Shown piece by piece: positions 9,776 through 20,169 of a stretch of 64,000 nt of DNA (within the stretch, counting starts at the first letter, position 1; each line of letters opens with the position of its first letter). The DNA comes from Sphingobium lactosutens DS20. Lineage in GTDB: Bacteria > Pseudomonadota > Alphaproteobacteria > Sphingomonadales > Sphingomonadaceae. The notes under the pieces are model-generated. The model had not been told where the DNA came from and did not search any database. It saw only the letters and a program-made list of their open reading frames with translations. Both the position numbers and the translations under genes were made by a program. The stretch lies in NCBI RefSeq assembly GCF_000445105.1, contig NZ_ATDP01000097.1, positions 124,001 through 188,000 of the forward strand, given 5' to 3'.

Positions 9776-11908
<2,133 letters not shown>

Positions 11909-11940
11909 AGCCGCGTTGGCTAGGGTCAATCAACCAACCT

Positions 11941-12014
11941 CCGTTCGTTTCGCGCGTAGTCGAGAAATGGGTGGGACAGGTTATCCGCTTCTCGACTACG
12001 CTCGAAGCGAACGG
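11941..12014. repeat. Intergenic inverted repeat (26-bp arms)
   Basis: Arms 11941-11966 and 11989-12014 are inverted complements with two mismatches over 26 bp and flank a 22-nt loop. The arm core is CGTAGTCGAGAA / TTCTCGACTACG. The element sits 32 nt after the ligA stop and has no T-run, so it is more like a dispersed intergenic palindrome than a terminator. It differs in sequence from the element inside truB. Confidence 0.8.
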
Positions 12015-12098
12015 GATTGGGGCATGTTTTAATTGGGCAGATCGCTCAAGGCCGGAAAATAAAGAATTTCCAATATTTGCGCTCGAGGAGAAGCAGGA

Positions 12099-12260
12099 GT
12101 GAAAGGTCTCAACGCTCATCCTTATTGGATGAGGCTCATTCTCGGTGCGGCCTGTATTGTCGGTGCCGGGCTTGCTGGTCCTTTCAGTCACATCATCCAG
12201 TCGATGCTCGGCGTCGCGGGGGTCGGCCTAATCATTCCGATGCGAGCGCCAGAGCAATAG
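12099..12260 (+). CDS. Small membrane protein, 53 residues
   Basis: A GTG start is preceded by GGAGAAGCAGGA, a good ribosome-binding site. The product has two hydrophobic stretches, LILGAACIVGAGLAG and MLGVAGVGLIIPM, joined by a short polar turn, and would form a helical hairpin in the inner membrane. The layout resembles small DUF2892-like proteins, but the match is not firm. It stands alone between ligA and the convergent cysH. Confidence 0.5.
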   Translation: MKGLNAHPYWMRLILGAACIVGAGLAGPFSHIIQSMLGVAGVGLIIPMRAPEQ

Positions 12261-12287
12261 ATTTGTAAAGTGAATATTCGTCCAAGA

Positions 12288-12312
12288 AAAAGGCCGCCCA
12301 TGGCGACCTTTT
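12288..12312 (-). terminator. Terminator of the sulfate assimilation operon
   Basis: An 11-bp stem with one mismatch (12288-12298 with 12302-12312) and a CAT loop is flanked by A residues on the left, which give TTTTTC on the minus strand, 25 nt after the cysH stop. The T residues on the right allow weak bidirectional function. Confidence 0.75.
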
Positions 12313-12336
12313 CCTGCGGCTCATCTAACTGCCGCC

Positions 12337-13128
12337 TCAAAAGACCGGCATGTTTGCCGGATCGTCCGGATCGGCCACGGGCGCCGGGATCGGCGACACC
12401 GGCGAATGGATGCCGCATTCCACCTTGTCCCAGCCGCGCCAGCGGCCCGCGCGCGGGTCTTCGCCCGGCAGCACCTTGGACGTGCAGGGTTCGCAACCGA
12501 TCGACAGATAGCCCTGCGCCTCCAACGGATGCCGGGGCAGGTTGCGCTCGGCAAAATAGGCTTCCAGGTCGGTCTTGGTCCAGTCGCCCAGCGGATTGAT
12601 CTTCAATCGGCCATCCTCGACCTCAAACCGGGGCAGGTTCTGGCGAGTGACGGACTGAAAGGCCTTGCGACCGGAAATCCATGCGTCAAGACCATCCTTG
12701 GCGCGCTTCATCGGCTCGACCTTGCGAATGTCGCAGCAGCCGTCGGGATCATAGGACCAGCGCAGGCCGGTCTCATCCTTGGCGGCAATGACCTCGGGCA
12801 GCGGCGCGACTGTTCGGCTGTCGATAAAGCCCAGCCGCTTGATGAGCGTGTCGCGATAGTTCAGCGTTTCCGCAAACATCTTGAGCGTATCGACGAAGAT
12901 CACCGGCACGGTCCGGTCCGCCCTGGCCACCAAGTCGAGCAGAACTGCGCTTTCCGTACCGAAGGAGGAGACGACCGCGACATTGCCGGCAAGACCTTCG
13001 GCAAACACCGTTTTCAGCATCGACAGCGTATCGACGCCTTCAAACCGTGTATTGAGCGCGTCGGCATCGGCCTGCGTGAAGGCAGGGCGCGCGTCGATAA
13101 TGTCGATATGACGAGCAGGTTCAGCCAT
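12337..13128 (-). CDS. cysH: Phosphoadenylyl/adenylyl-sulfate reductase CysH (iron-sulfur type)
   Basis: CysH reduces activated sulfate to sulfite using thioredoxin. The 263-residue product has the four [4Fe-4S] cysteines of the APS-reductase class (Cys131-Cys132 and Cys212-x2-Cys215) and the catalytic Cys238 in the motif KVECGIH. The PP-loop-like SSFGTESAVLL lies at 54-64. The cysteine pattern points to APS rather than PAPS as preferred substrate, from family knowledge. The start codon overlaps the end of the DUF934 gene by 8 nt. It is the last gene of a five-gene operon. Confidence 0.95.
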   Translation of the reverse strand: MAEPARHIDIIDARPAFTQADADALNTRFEGVDTLSMLKTVFAEGLAGNVAVVSSFGTESAVLLDLVARADRTVPVIFVDTLKMFAETLNYRDTLIKRLGFIDSRTVAPLPEVIAAKDETGLRWSYDPDGCCDIRKVEPMKRAKDGLDAWISGRKAFQSVTRQNLPRFEVEDGRLKINPLGDWTKTDLEAYFAERNLPRHPLEAQGYLSIGCEPCTSKVLPGEDPRAGRWRGWDKVECGIHSPVSPIPAPVADPDDPANMPVF

Positions 13129-13561
13129 CTAGATTCTCCGGATGCCGCTTGGCCCAGATAGGCGCACGGCCATCGACCGATTTCTGGTAGACGTCGGCGT
13201 AGCGTGTAAGCGCGCGTTCGACCGCGGCGTCATCCAGCGCTTTGGCGGGATGAAAACTATCAAAGCCGCAGCGGCGCATGGCGACGATCTGATCGACCAG
13301 GACGTCGCCTACCGCACGCAGTTCCCCCGCATAGCCTGCTTCGCGCAGGATGCGGGCGGCGGAATAACCGCGCCCATCGCCAAAAGCAGGGAAGTTCACT
13401 TCCACCAGCGAGAGCCTGTCGAGATGCGGCAGCAATTCGCGCGCATCCTCGCCGGCCTCGATCCGCACCGCGGTGGAGTTGGACTGGCCGGTGAAGGCTT
13501 CGACCGTGACGGTCGGTTCCTGCGTGGCGTCATCTTCACGGAAGGACAGGAATTCAACCAT
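13121..13561 (-). CDS. DUF934 family protein of sulfite reduction operon
   Basis: This 146-residue protein belongs to DUF934. It contains the family block RLSLVEVNFPAFGDGRGYS near residue 50 and the motif MRRCGFDSF. DUF934 genes occur almost only next to cysI and cysH in alphaproteobacteria and are thought to assist sulfite reduction, but no activity is established. It overlaps both neighbours by 8 nt, which suggests translational coupling. Confidence 0.88.
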   Translation of the reverse strand: MVEFLSFREDDATQEPTVTVEAFTGQSNSTAVRIEAGEDARELLPHLDRLSLVEVNFPAFGDGRGYSAARILREAGYAGELRAVGDVLVDQIVAMRRCGFDSFHPAKALDDAAVERALTRYADVYQKSVDGRAPIWAKRHPENLDG

Positions 13562-15185
13562 AGATCGCCTCTTTGAAGGGCTTCATGCCGATGCGGCGAT
13601 AGGTATCGAGGAAGCGTTCGCCTTGCGTTCGCTCTGCCAGATAAAAGTCCGTCACCTTCTCGATCGCATCGACGACGCCATCTTCGGAAAAACCCGGTCC
13701 GGTAATCTGCCCCAGCGAGGCATCGCCGGCACCCGAACCACCCAGTAGCAGCTGGAAATTCTCCACGCCCTTCCGGTCGACGCCCAATATACCGATATGC
13801 CCCGCATGATGATGGCCACAGGCGTTGATGCAGCCTGAAATCTTCAGCTTCAATTCGCCTAGTTCCGTCTGCCGCTCGGCATTGGCGAACCGCTGCGCGA
13901 TTTTCTGTGCTAGCGGGATCGACCGGGCATTGGCGAGCGCGCAATAATCCAGGCCGGGGCAGGCGATGATATCGGTGATGAGGTCGAGATTGGCCTCGGC
14001 AAGGCCCGCCTCGTCCAGCTTCTGCCAGATGGCGTACAGGTCCGCTTTCTTCACATGCGGCAAGACCAGGTTCTGCGCATGGGTGACGCGGATTTCATCC
14101 AGGCTATAGTCTTCGGCCAGCGATGCGACCAGTTCGATCTGATCGGCCGACGCGTCGCCGGGAATGCCGGTCAGTGGCTTCAGACTGATATTGACGATGG
14201 CATAGCCGGGTGCCTTGTGCGCCGCCACTTGCCGGTCGACCCACAGGGCGAAGGCCGGATCACTGCGATCGATGGCTTCGCTCAGGCCGCTTTCATAGGC
14301 TGGCGGAGCGAAGAAGGCGCGGATGCGATCCAGTTCCTCGACCGGGGGGTTGAGGCCGAGCGTGCGCATATGCGCAAACTCTTCCTCCACCTGCCGCTTA
14401 TATTCCTGGACGCCCAGTTCATGGACCAGGATCTTGATCCGCGCCTTATATTTGTTGTCGCGGCGGCCATAGCGATTGTAGACGCGTAGGCACGCCTCCA
14501 GATAGGAGACGATCTCGTCTTCCGAAACAAAATCGCGGATCAGCGGCGCGACCATGGGGGTGCGACCCATGCCGCCGCCGGCATAGACTTCCGCGCCGAT
14601 GCGCCCGTCGCGCTCGACCAGCTTCAGCCCGATGTCATGCAGTCGCATGGCCGCTCGGTCCTCATCCGACGCGATCACCGCGATCTTGAACTTGCGCGGC
14701 AGATAGGTGAATTCAGGGTGGAAGCTTGACCATTGGCGCAGCAATTCGGCCCAGGGACGGGGGTCCGTCACTTCGTCCGCCGACACGCCTGCATATTGGT
14801 CCGAAGAAATATTGCGGATGCAATTGCCGCTGGTCTGTATGGCGTGCATTTCGACGCTCGCCAATTCGGCGAGGATGTCGGGCGCATCCGCCAGCTTGAT
14901 CCAGTTATATTGCAGGTTCTGACGCGTGGTGAAATGGCCATAGCCGCGATCATATTTCCGCGCGATCGCGCCCAGCTTGCGCATCTGTCTGGCCGACAGC
15001 GTGCCATAGGGGATGGCGACCCGCAGCATATAGGCGTGGAGTTGCAGATAGAGGCCGTTCATCAGGCGCAGGGGTTTGAACTGGTCCTCGGTCAGAGCGC
15101 CAGACAGGCGGCGCTGCACCTGATCGCGAAATTCCTCGACACGGGCGTCCACCATGGACTGGTCATAGCTGTCGTAACGATACAT
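13554..15185 (-). CDS. cysI: Sulfite reductase hemoprotein (nitrite/sulfite reductase family)
   Basis: This siroheme-[4Fe-4S] enzyme reduces sulfite to sulfide by six electrons. The 543-residue product has the two cysteine pairs that bind the coupled cofactors (Cys409, Cys415 and Cys452, Cys456 in ISGCINACGHH) and two ferredoxin-like half domains (HFTTRQNLQYNWI near 84; RVTHAQNLVLPHV near 366). No CysJ flavoprotein gene is nearby, so electrons must come from another donor. Operon context with cysH and cobA supports sulfite over nitrite. Confidence 0.93.
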   Translation of the reverse strand: MYRYDSYDQSMVDARVEEFRDQVQRRLSGALTEDQFKPLRLMNGLYLQLHAYMLRVAIPYGTLSARQMRKLGAIARKYDRGYGHFTTRQNLQYNWIKLADAPDILAELASVEMHAIQTSGNCIRNISSDQYAGVSADEVTDPRPWAELLRQWSSFHPEFTYLPRKFKIAVIASDEDRAAMRLHDIGLKLVERDGRIGAEVYAGGGMGRTPMVAPLIRDFVSEDEIVSYLEACLRVYNRYGRRDNKYKARIKILVHELGVQEYKRQVEEEFAHMRTLGLNPPVEELDRIRAFFAPPAYESGLSEAIDRSDPAFALWVDRQVAAHKAPGYAIVNISLKPLTGIPGDASADQIELVASLAEDYSLDEIRVTHAQNLVLPHVKKADLYAIWQKLDEAGLAEANLDLITDIIACPGLDYCALANARSIPLAQKIAQRFANAERQTELGELKLKISGCINACGHHHAGHIGILGVDRKGVENFQLLLGGSGAGDASLGQITGPGFSEDGVVDAIEKVTDFYLAERTQGERFLDTYRRIGMKPFKEAIYG

Positions 15186-15188
15186 GGT

Positions 15189-15485
15189 TCAAATCACCCA
15201 GTTGCCGGCATCGGCGTCGTTCGGTTTCAGGGTCAGGTCAGGCCGCACCGTCGGGCCAAGCGCGCGAATGCGATCCTTGATATGCGCGGGGCGCACCCCG
15301 TCTTCGGTCACGGTCGCGTCGATCACATAAGCGCCCACGACGCGCAGGGCCGCCTCCTCCGTCCGGGCAAGGTCGTCACCGGACTGGCCGACATCGACGC
15401 TGTCGCCAACCTGCCGCGACCAGCCATCGCCCGCCCACCAGATGACGTCGCCGCTGACCAGATCATTACCCGTCAATATCTTCAT
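15189..15485 (-). CDS. DUF2849 domain-containing protein
   Basis: The 98-residue product starts MKILTGNDLVSGDVIWW and ends with a block around RIRALGPTVRPDL typical of DUF2849. The family lies between cobA and cysI in many alphaproteobacteria. Its role is unknown, but the fixed location implies a part in sulfite or siroheme biology. The start codon overlaps the cobA stop by 4 nt (ATGA), and its stop is 3 nt before cysI begins. Confidence 0.85.
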   Translation of the reverse strand: MKILTGNDLVSGDVIWWAGDGWSRQVGDSVDVGQSGDDLARTEEAALRVVGAYVIDATVTEDGVRPAHIKDRIRALGPTVRPDLTLKPNDADAGNWVI

Positions 15486-16288
15486 TCTACCCTTTTCCCG
15501 TCGGTGGTCCGACCCTGTTCTGTAACCGTCAGTGCTTGGGCGCGGTTCAGCATGTCCTGCGCCAGCGCATGCGCCGCCACGTCGCCCACCACGATCAGCG
15601 CCGGGCTGACGACCTTTTCCCGCTCCACCATGGCACCCAGATCGGCCAATAAAGTCCGCAATGTCCGCATTGCGGGCCGGGTGCCATTTTCCAGCACGGC
15701 CACGGGCAGGGCAGGCGAAACGCCATCCGCGATCAGCTTTTCGGCAATATCGGCAGCCGTCGCCACGCCCATATAGATGACGAGCGTGCGCCCGGTTCCC
15801 GCCAGTCCCGACCAGTCCTGGTCCGACAGGCCCTTGCACTGCCCCGCGACAAAGGTGACGGCGCTTGATGCGGCGCGATGGGTGAGGGGAAGCTGCGCCT
15901 GCGCCGCGCTGCCAATGGCTGCGCTGATGCCTGGGACGACCTCGACCGGAACGCCCGCCGCACGGCAGGCATCGACTTCCTCGCCGGCTCGACCGAAAAT
16001 GAAGGGATCGCCTCCCTTCAACCGCACGACCCTGCGTCCTTCACGCGCCAGTTCGACGAGCAAGGCGTTGATCGCATCCTGTGGCATGGAATGGCGGCTG
16101 CGTTGCTTGGCGACCGAAATAAAGTCCGCATCCGGCGACGCCAGCGCCAATATGGCGTCCGACACCAACCCGTCATGCACGATGACGTCAGCTTCGCCGA
16201 TCAGACGCGCGGCCTTGATCGTCAGCAGGTCCGGATCGCCCGGACCCGCGCCGACCAGAAAGACGGTAGCGGGAATATTGTCATCCAT
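15482..16288 (-). CDS. cobA: Uroporphyrinogen-III C-methyltransferase (siroheme branch)
   Basis: This SAM-dependent enzyme makes precorrin-2, the precursor of siroheme. The product is 268 residues from the ATG at 16288; an upstream in-frame start at 16324 adds 12 unconserved residues. Motifs are the N-terminal VFLVGAGPGDPDLLT, the VRLKGGDPFIFGRAGEE loop and VEVVPGISAAI. It is a single-domain SUMT without the CysG dehydrogenase/ferrochelatase half. It leads the cysI operon and could also serve NirB encoded 45 kb away. Confidence 0.93.
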   Translation of the reverse strand: MDDNIPATVFLVGAGPGDPDLLTIKAARLIGEADVIVHDGLVSDAILALASPDADFISVAKQRSRHSMPQDAINALLVELAREGRRVVRLKGGDPFIFGRAGEEVDACRAAGVPVEVVPGISAAIGSAAQAQLPLTHRAASSAVTFVAGQCKGLSDQDWSGLAGTGRTLVIYMGVATAADIAEKLIADGVSPALPVAVLENGTRPAMRTLRTLLADLGAMVEREKVVSPALIVVGDVAAHALAQDMLNRAQALTVTEQGRTTDGKRVE

Positions 16289-16376
16289 GTCATTGCAGAT
16301 GGCCAATGCCCCGCCGCAGTTCAATTCAGAATGGATATGCAGGGGATTAGGAAATGTTTTTGCGCCAGCGACCGCG

Positions 16377-17810
16377 TCAGTCGCCCATCGCGCTGACGTC
16401 TATGTCCTTAAGGCCCACGCCGATGGAGGCGCGGGGCTTTTCCAGTTCCGCCGACACGACGGGGTAGGCGCAATAATCCGCGGCATAATAGGCGCCCGGC
16501 CGATGGTTGCCGGAAATGCCGATACCCCCGAAGGGCGCGTTGGACGCAGCGCCATTTGTCGGGCGATTCCAGTGGATCAAACCCGCGCGAACATTGGACC
16601 AGAATTGATTATATTGTTCCGGCGATCCGCCGACCAGTGACGCGGCCAGCCCATAGCGGCTGTTGTTCGCCTCGGCGATCGCCTCGCCGAAATCCGCCAC
16701 GCGAATGACCTGTAACAAGGGGCCGAACAGTTCGACGTCAGGCCGTTCCTTCATGTTCGTCACATCGATGATCGCGGGGCTGAGGAACGGAAGGCCGGGC
16801 CGCGTGCGCACCATATGCTTGATTGGGCGACCGCCATTGCTCATCAGCCACAAGAAGCTTTCGGTCAGGCCGTCGGCAATCTGATTGTCGATGACCGGCC
16901 CCATATAGGGCGTGGGCGTCGCATGGGGCTGATCGACAATCAGCCGATCGGCCAGTTTCTTGACTTCGGCGATCAGCGTGTCGGCAATGCCGTCGCGCAC
17001 GATCAGGCGACTGGCCGTCGTGCATCGTTGTCCGCTCGTCAGGAAAGCGGACTGCACGACAATGGCGGCGGCAGCCGGGATTTCCGGGGTGTCCCATACC
17101 AATATGGGGTTGTTGCCGCCCATTTCGAGAGTCAGGATTTTGGCAGGTTGCGCGGCAAATTGCCGGTTGATGGCAATGCCGGTCTGTGCCGATCCGGTAA
17201 ATAATATTCCGCCGACATCGCCATGGGCTGTCAGCGCCTTCCCAATGTCGGGGCCGCCTTGCACCAATCGCATCGCGCCTGCGGGAATCCCCGCCTCGTG
17301 CAGCAGTCGCACCAGCATCTCGCCCACGGCCGGGGTCCGCTCAGACGGTTTGAACACGACAGCATTGCCCGCGAGCAGCGCGGGTATGATATGCGCGCCC
17401 GGCAGGTGCGCTGGGGCGTTGTAAGGCCCCAATACCGCCATCACGCCATGGGGCTTGTGCCGCACGGACTGGCGGGCGCCCATATTGGCTTCCAGCCGGC
17501 GTTGCCCCGTGCGCTCCGAATAGGCCGCGACACTGATGTCGACCTTGCCCATCAGGGCTGCGACTTCGTCCCGGGCATCCCAGAGCGGCTTGCCGGTTTC
17601 GCGCGCGATCAGGTCCGCCAGCGCATCTTCTTCCCACCGAACGACATTGACGAAGCGACGCAGCGTTTCGATGCGATAGGCGATGGGTTGCGCCGCCCAT
17701 CGGGGCCAGGCCGCGCGCGCCGCAGCGACTTCCGCTTCGACATCGCCCGTCTGCCCCTGCCAGAGCAGGACGCCTGTGGCGGGTTCATGGGAGGTAAGCG
17801 ACGCGACCAT
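16377..17810 (-). CDS. astD: Succinylglutamate-semialdehyde dehydrogenase-like AstD (copy 1)
   Basis: AstD oxidises N-succinylglutamate 5-semialdehyde in the arginine succinyltransferase pathway. The 477-residue aldehyde dehydrogenase has the catalytic Glu229 in LEMGGNN and the nucleophile Cys263 in GQRCTTASR. The family block MAVLGPYNAPAHLPGAHI is near residue 124, and PFGGIGISGNHRPGAYYAADY near the C-terminus is diagnostic of AstD. No other ast gene is next to it; the neighbour upstream is selO, 51 nt away on the same strand. Confidence 0.88.
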   Translation of the reverse strand: MVASLTSHEPATGVLLWQGQTGDVEAEVAAARAAWPRWAAQPIAYRIETLRRFVNVVRWEEDALADLIARETGKPLWDARDEVAALMGKVDISVAAYSERTGQRRLEANMGARQSVRHKPHGVMAVLGPYNAPAHLPGAHIIPALLAGNAVVFKPSERTPAVGEMLVRLLHEAGIPAGAMRLVQGGPDIGKALTAHGDVGGILFTGSAQTGIAINRQFAAQPAKILTLEMGGNNPILVWDTPEIPAAAAIVVQSAFLTSGQRCTTASRLIVRDGIADTLIAEVKKLADRLIVDQPHATPTPYMGPVIDNQIADGLTESFLWLMSNGGRPIKHMVRTRPGLPFLSPAIIDVTNMKERPDVELFGPLLQVIRVADFGEAIAEANNSRYGLAASLVGGSPEQYNQFWSNVRAGLIHWNRPTNGAASNAPFGGIGISGNHRPGAYYAADYCAYPVVSAELEKPRASIGVGLKDIDVSAMGD

Positions 17811-17861
17811 TTGTCGAAGGCTATGCCGGAAATTGGTTAATGAAATGAGAGGGTGACATGG

Positions 17862-19256
17862 TCACGCCACCGCCACTTGGCCATGCGCCGCGCCCATGCG
17901 ACGGATGGCGGCCACCTTCTCATGCAGCGGTTCCCAGTCATCATGCTGGTCGATCGCGCTCCAGATAGCTTCAACCTCATCGATGTGCATGGAGCATGGC
18001 TGCGCATCCCGCCAATAATCATGAGTTCGCGCGTCCGGTTCCGGCTCGCACAGGGCGATGCTCCTCTGGAAAGGCCCCCATGCCGCGTCATCATAGCGGG
18101 CGGGATGCGCCGATATGCCGCCGCGCCAGTCATGGAAGAACTGGTCGATCGCCGTGCCGGTTTGCGTCATCCCGCGGACGGACGCCTCGATCATCGCTCC
18201 GGACTGGGCGCTTTCCTTCACGCCCAGCCGCCAGCAGAAACGCCGCTGGACCGCAGCGCCATAGAGGTCAGGAAAGCGCTCCAGTTGCGCGACAAGCGGC
18301 TCTGTCTCTGTGATCGCCCGGAGCGACACGGCCAGTTGCGCCACATCCCAATGGATGGCTTCGGCCTGCCGACCAAAGGCATATAGGCCGCCATGGTCGA
18401 AATAGGCGGCGGTGAAGGCCGGGTCCCAATATGGCGTGAACCGCCAGGGGCCATAGTCGAAACTTTCGCCCGTGACGTTGATATTGTCGCTATTGAGCAC
18501 GCCATGGACGAAGCCCGCCACCATGTAGCTCGCCGCCAGATCGGCGGTCCGCTCGACAACCCGGCCCAGTAATTGGGCGGCAGGATCAAGGCCCGGCGCT
18601 TCGTCATAAAGATGCCGCAGCGCATAGTCGGTCAATCTTTCCAACAGCGCCTTGTCATCCAGATACGCCGCCCGCTGGAACGTGCCGATGCGGATATGCG
18701 AATGGCTGAGGCGCACCATGACGGCGCCGCGTGTCGGCGATGGCTCGTCATTGCGCTCCAATGCCTCGCCCGTCTCGATGATGGACAGCGTGCGGGACGT
18801 ATTAACGCCCAGCGCCTCCAGCATTTCCGTCGCCAAAATCTCGCGTACGCCACCCTTCAGCGTCAGCCGTCCGTCGCCAAAACGGCTATAGGGGGTTTGC
18901 CCCGATCCTTTGGTGCCAAGATCAAGCAATCTGCCATGTCCGTCGCGCAACTGGGCGAACAGGAAACCCCGGCCGTCGCCGATGTCGGGATTATAATGGC
19001 GGAACTGATGGCCATGGTAGCGCATCGCCAACGGCCGCGGCAGGCTGTCTTCCAGCGGCGCGAAGCGACCGAAATGCGCGATCCAGGCATCATCTGACAG
19101 ATGGTCCAGTCCGACGTCCGCTGCCGCCCGGTCATTGCGGTAGCGCAGGATCGTCTGCGGAAAGTCGGCGGCGGCCACCGGATCGGCGATATCGGGCATC
19201 AACGCGTCGATTTGGGTCGCGGGACAATAATTGGCGGCTTGCGGCGTCTGGCTCAT
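17862..19256 (-). CDS. selO: Protein adenylyltransferase SelO (YdiU family)
   Basis: SelO is a pseudokinase-fold enzyme that transfers AMP from ATP to Ser, Thr or Tyr of target proteins. The 464-residue product has the family blocks GDGRGFLFAQLRDGHGR, DLGTKGSGQTPYSRFGDGR, LTLKGGVREILATEMLEAL and VLNSDNINVTGESFDYGPW. Bacterial SelO usually lacks the C-terminal selenocysteine, and none is seen here. It is somewhat shorter than E. coli YdiU (478). The 5' end is divergent from an alpha/beta hydrolase gene, with 37 nt between. Confidence 0.93.
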   Translation of the reverse strand: MSQTPQAANYCPATQIDALMPDIADPVAAADFPQTILRYRNDRAAADVGLDHLSDDAWIAHFGRFAPLEDSLPRPLAMRYHGHQFRHYNPDIGDGRGFLFAQLRDGHGRLLDLGTKGSGQTPYSRFGDGRLTLKGGVREILATEMLEALGVNTSRTLSIIETGEALERNDEPSPTRGAVMVRLSHSHIRIGTFQRAAYLDDKALLERLTDYALRHLYDEAPGLDPAAQLLGRVVERTADLAASYMVAGFVHGVLNSDNINVTGESFDYGPWRFTPYWDPAFTAAYFDHGGLYAFGRQAEAIHWDVAQLAVSLRAITETEPLVAQLERFPDLYGAAVQRRFCWRLGVKESAQSGAMIEASVRGMTQTGTAIDQFFHDWRGGISAHPARYDDAAWGPFQRSIALCEPEPDARTHDYWRDAQPCSMHIDEVEAIWSAIDQHDDWEPLHEKVAAIRRMGAAHGQVAVA

Positions 19257-19293
19257 GCGGCGATATGGGGGTGTCAGGGCGGAAGGATCAAGT

Positions 19294-20169
19294 TTGACCG
19301 GCTATACGGATGGATATTGGTGGTCACCCGACGGGCTGCGGCTCCATTATCGGGATTATATCAGGGCAGGGGACGATGATGGTCGCCCGCCTTTGCTCTG
19401 CCTGCCCGGCCTGACGCGCAATGCGCGCGATTTTGAGCCACTGGCCGAGCGTCTGGCCGGCCAGTGGCGGCTCATCTGCCCCGACATGCGCGGTCGCGCG
19501 GAAAGCGCCTATGCCAAGGACGCGATGAGCTATGTGCCGCTGACCTATCTTCAGGATATCAGCCGCCTGGTCGCGGACCTGGAGATTACGCGATTTGTCG
19601 CGATCGGGACGTCGCTGGGCGGCATCCTGACCATGTTGATCGCCGCCACCCACCGCGAGTGGCTTGCGGGCGCGTTGCTCAATGATGTCGGCCCGGCGCT
19701 CGACCCCGCCGGTCTGGACCGCATCCGTTCCTATGTCGGCGTCGGCCAGTCCCACCCCACCTGGGTCCATGCCGCTCGCGCGCTCGCGGATTCCAACGGC
19801 GACGTTTACCCCGGCTATGGCCTGGAGCAGTGGATCGCCATGGCCAAGCGTCTCTATCGCCTCAATAGCGGGGGACGGATCGTGCTCGATTATGACATGA
19901 AGATCGCCGAACCCATTCGTGCGATGGGCAGTGAAGCCGGCGTGGATATGTGGCCGGTCATGTCCGCCTTCGCCGGCATCCCCACGCTGTTGCTGCGCGG
20001 TGAGCGGTCCGATTTGTTGAGTGCGGACAATGCGCTGCGCATGGCGCGCGACATCGGCCCAAGCGCTGAACTCGTCACCGTGCCCAATGTGGGTCATGCG
20101 CCGGCGCTGGACGAACCGGACAGTATCGCGGCGATCGACCGGTTGCTCGACCGGGTGCTGCGTGGCTGA
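19294..20169 (+). CDS. Alpha/beta hydrolase
   Basis: The 291-residue product has the fold's nucleophile elbow GTSLGG (Ser107) and a late catalytic histidine in VPNVGHAPALDEP. The oxyanion-hole region is LCLPGLTRNARDF near residue 35. A TTG start at 19294 with AGGA nearby is chosen because the first conserved residues (GYWWSPDGLRLHY) follow it at once; frames upstream overlap selO. The substrate is unknown. The last codons overlap the next gene by 8 nt, so the two are coupled. Confidence 0.82.
   Translation: MTGYTDGYWWSPDGLRLHYRDYIRAGDDDGRPPLLCLPGLTRNARDFEPLAERLAGQWRLICPDMRGRAESAYAKDAMSYVPLTYLQDISRLVADLEITRFVAIGTSLGGILTMLIAATHREWLAGALLNDVGPALDPAGLDRIRSYVGVGQSHPTWVHAARALADSNGDVYPGYGLEQWIAMAKRLYRLNSGGRIVLDYDMKIAEPIRAMGSEAGVDMWPVMSAFAGIPTLLLRGERSDLLSADNALRMARDIGPSAELVTVPNVGHAPALDEPDSIAAIDRLLDRVLRG

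Noticed and set aside
11941..12014. The repeat as the ligA terminator
   Set aside because: The stem is long but the loop is 22 nt and no T-run follows.
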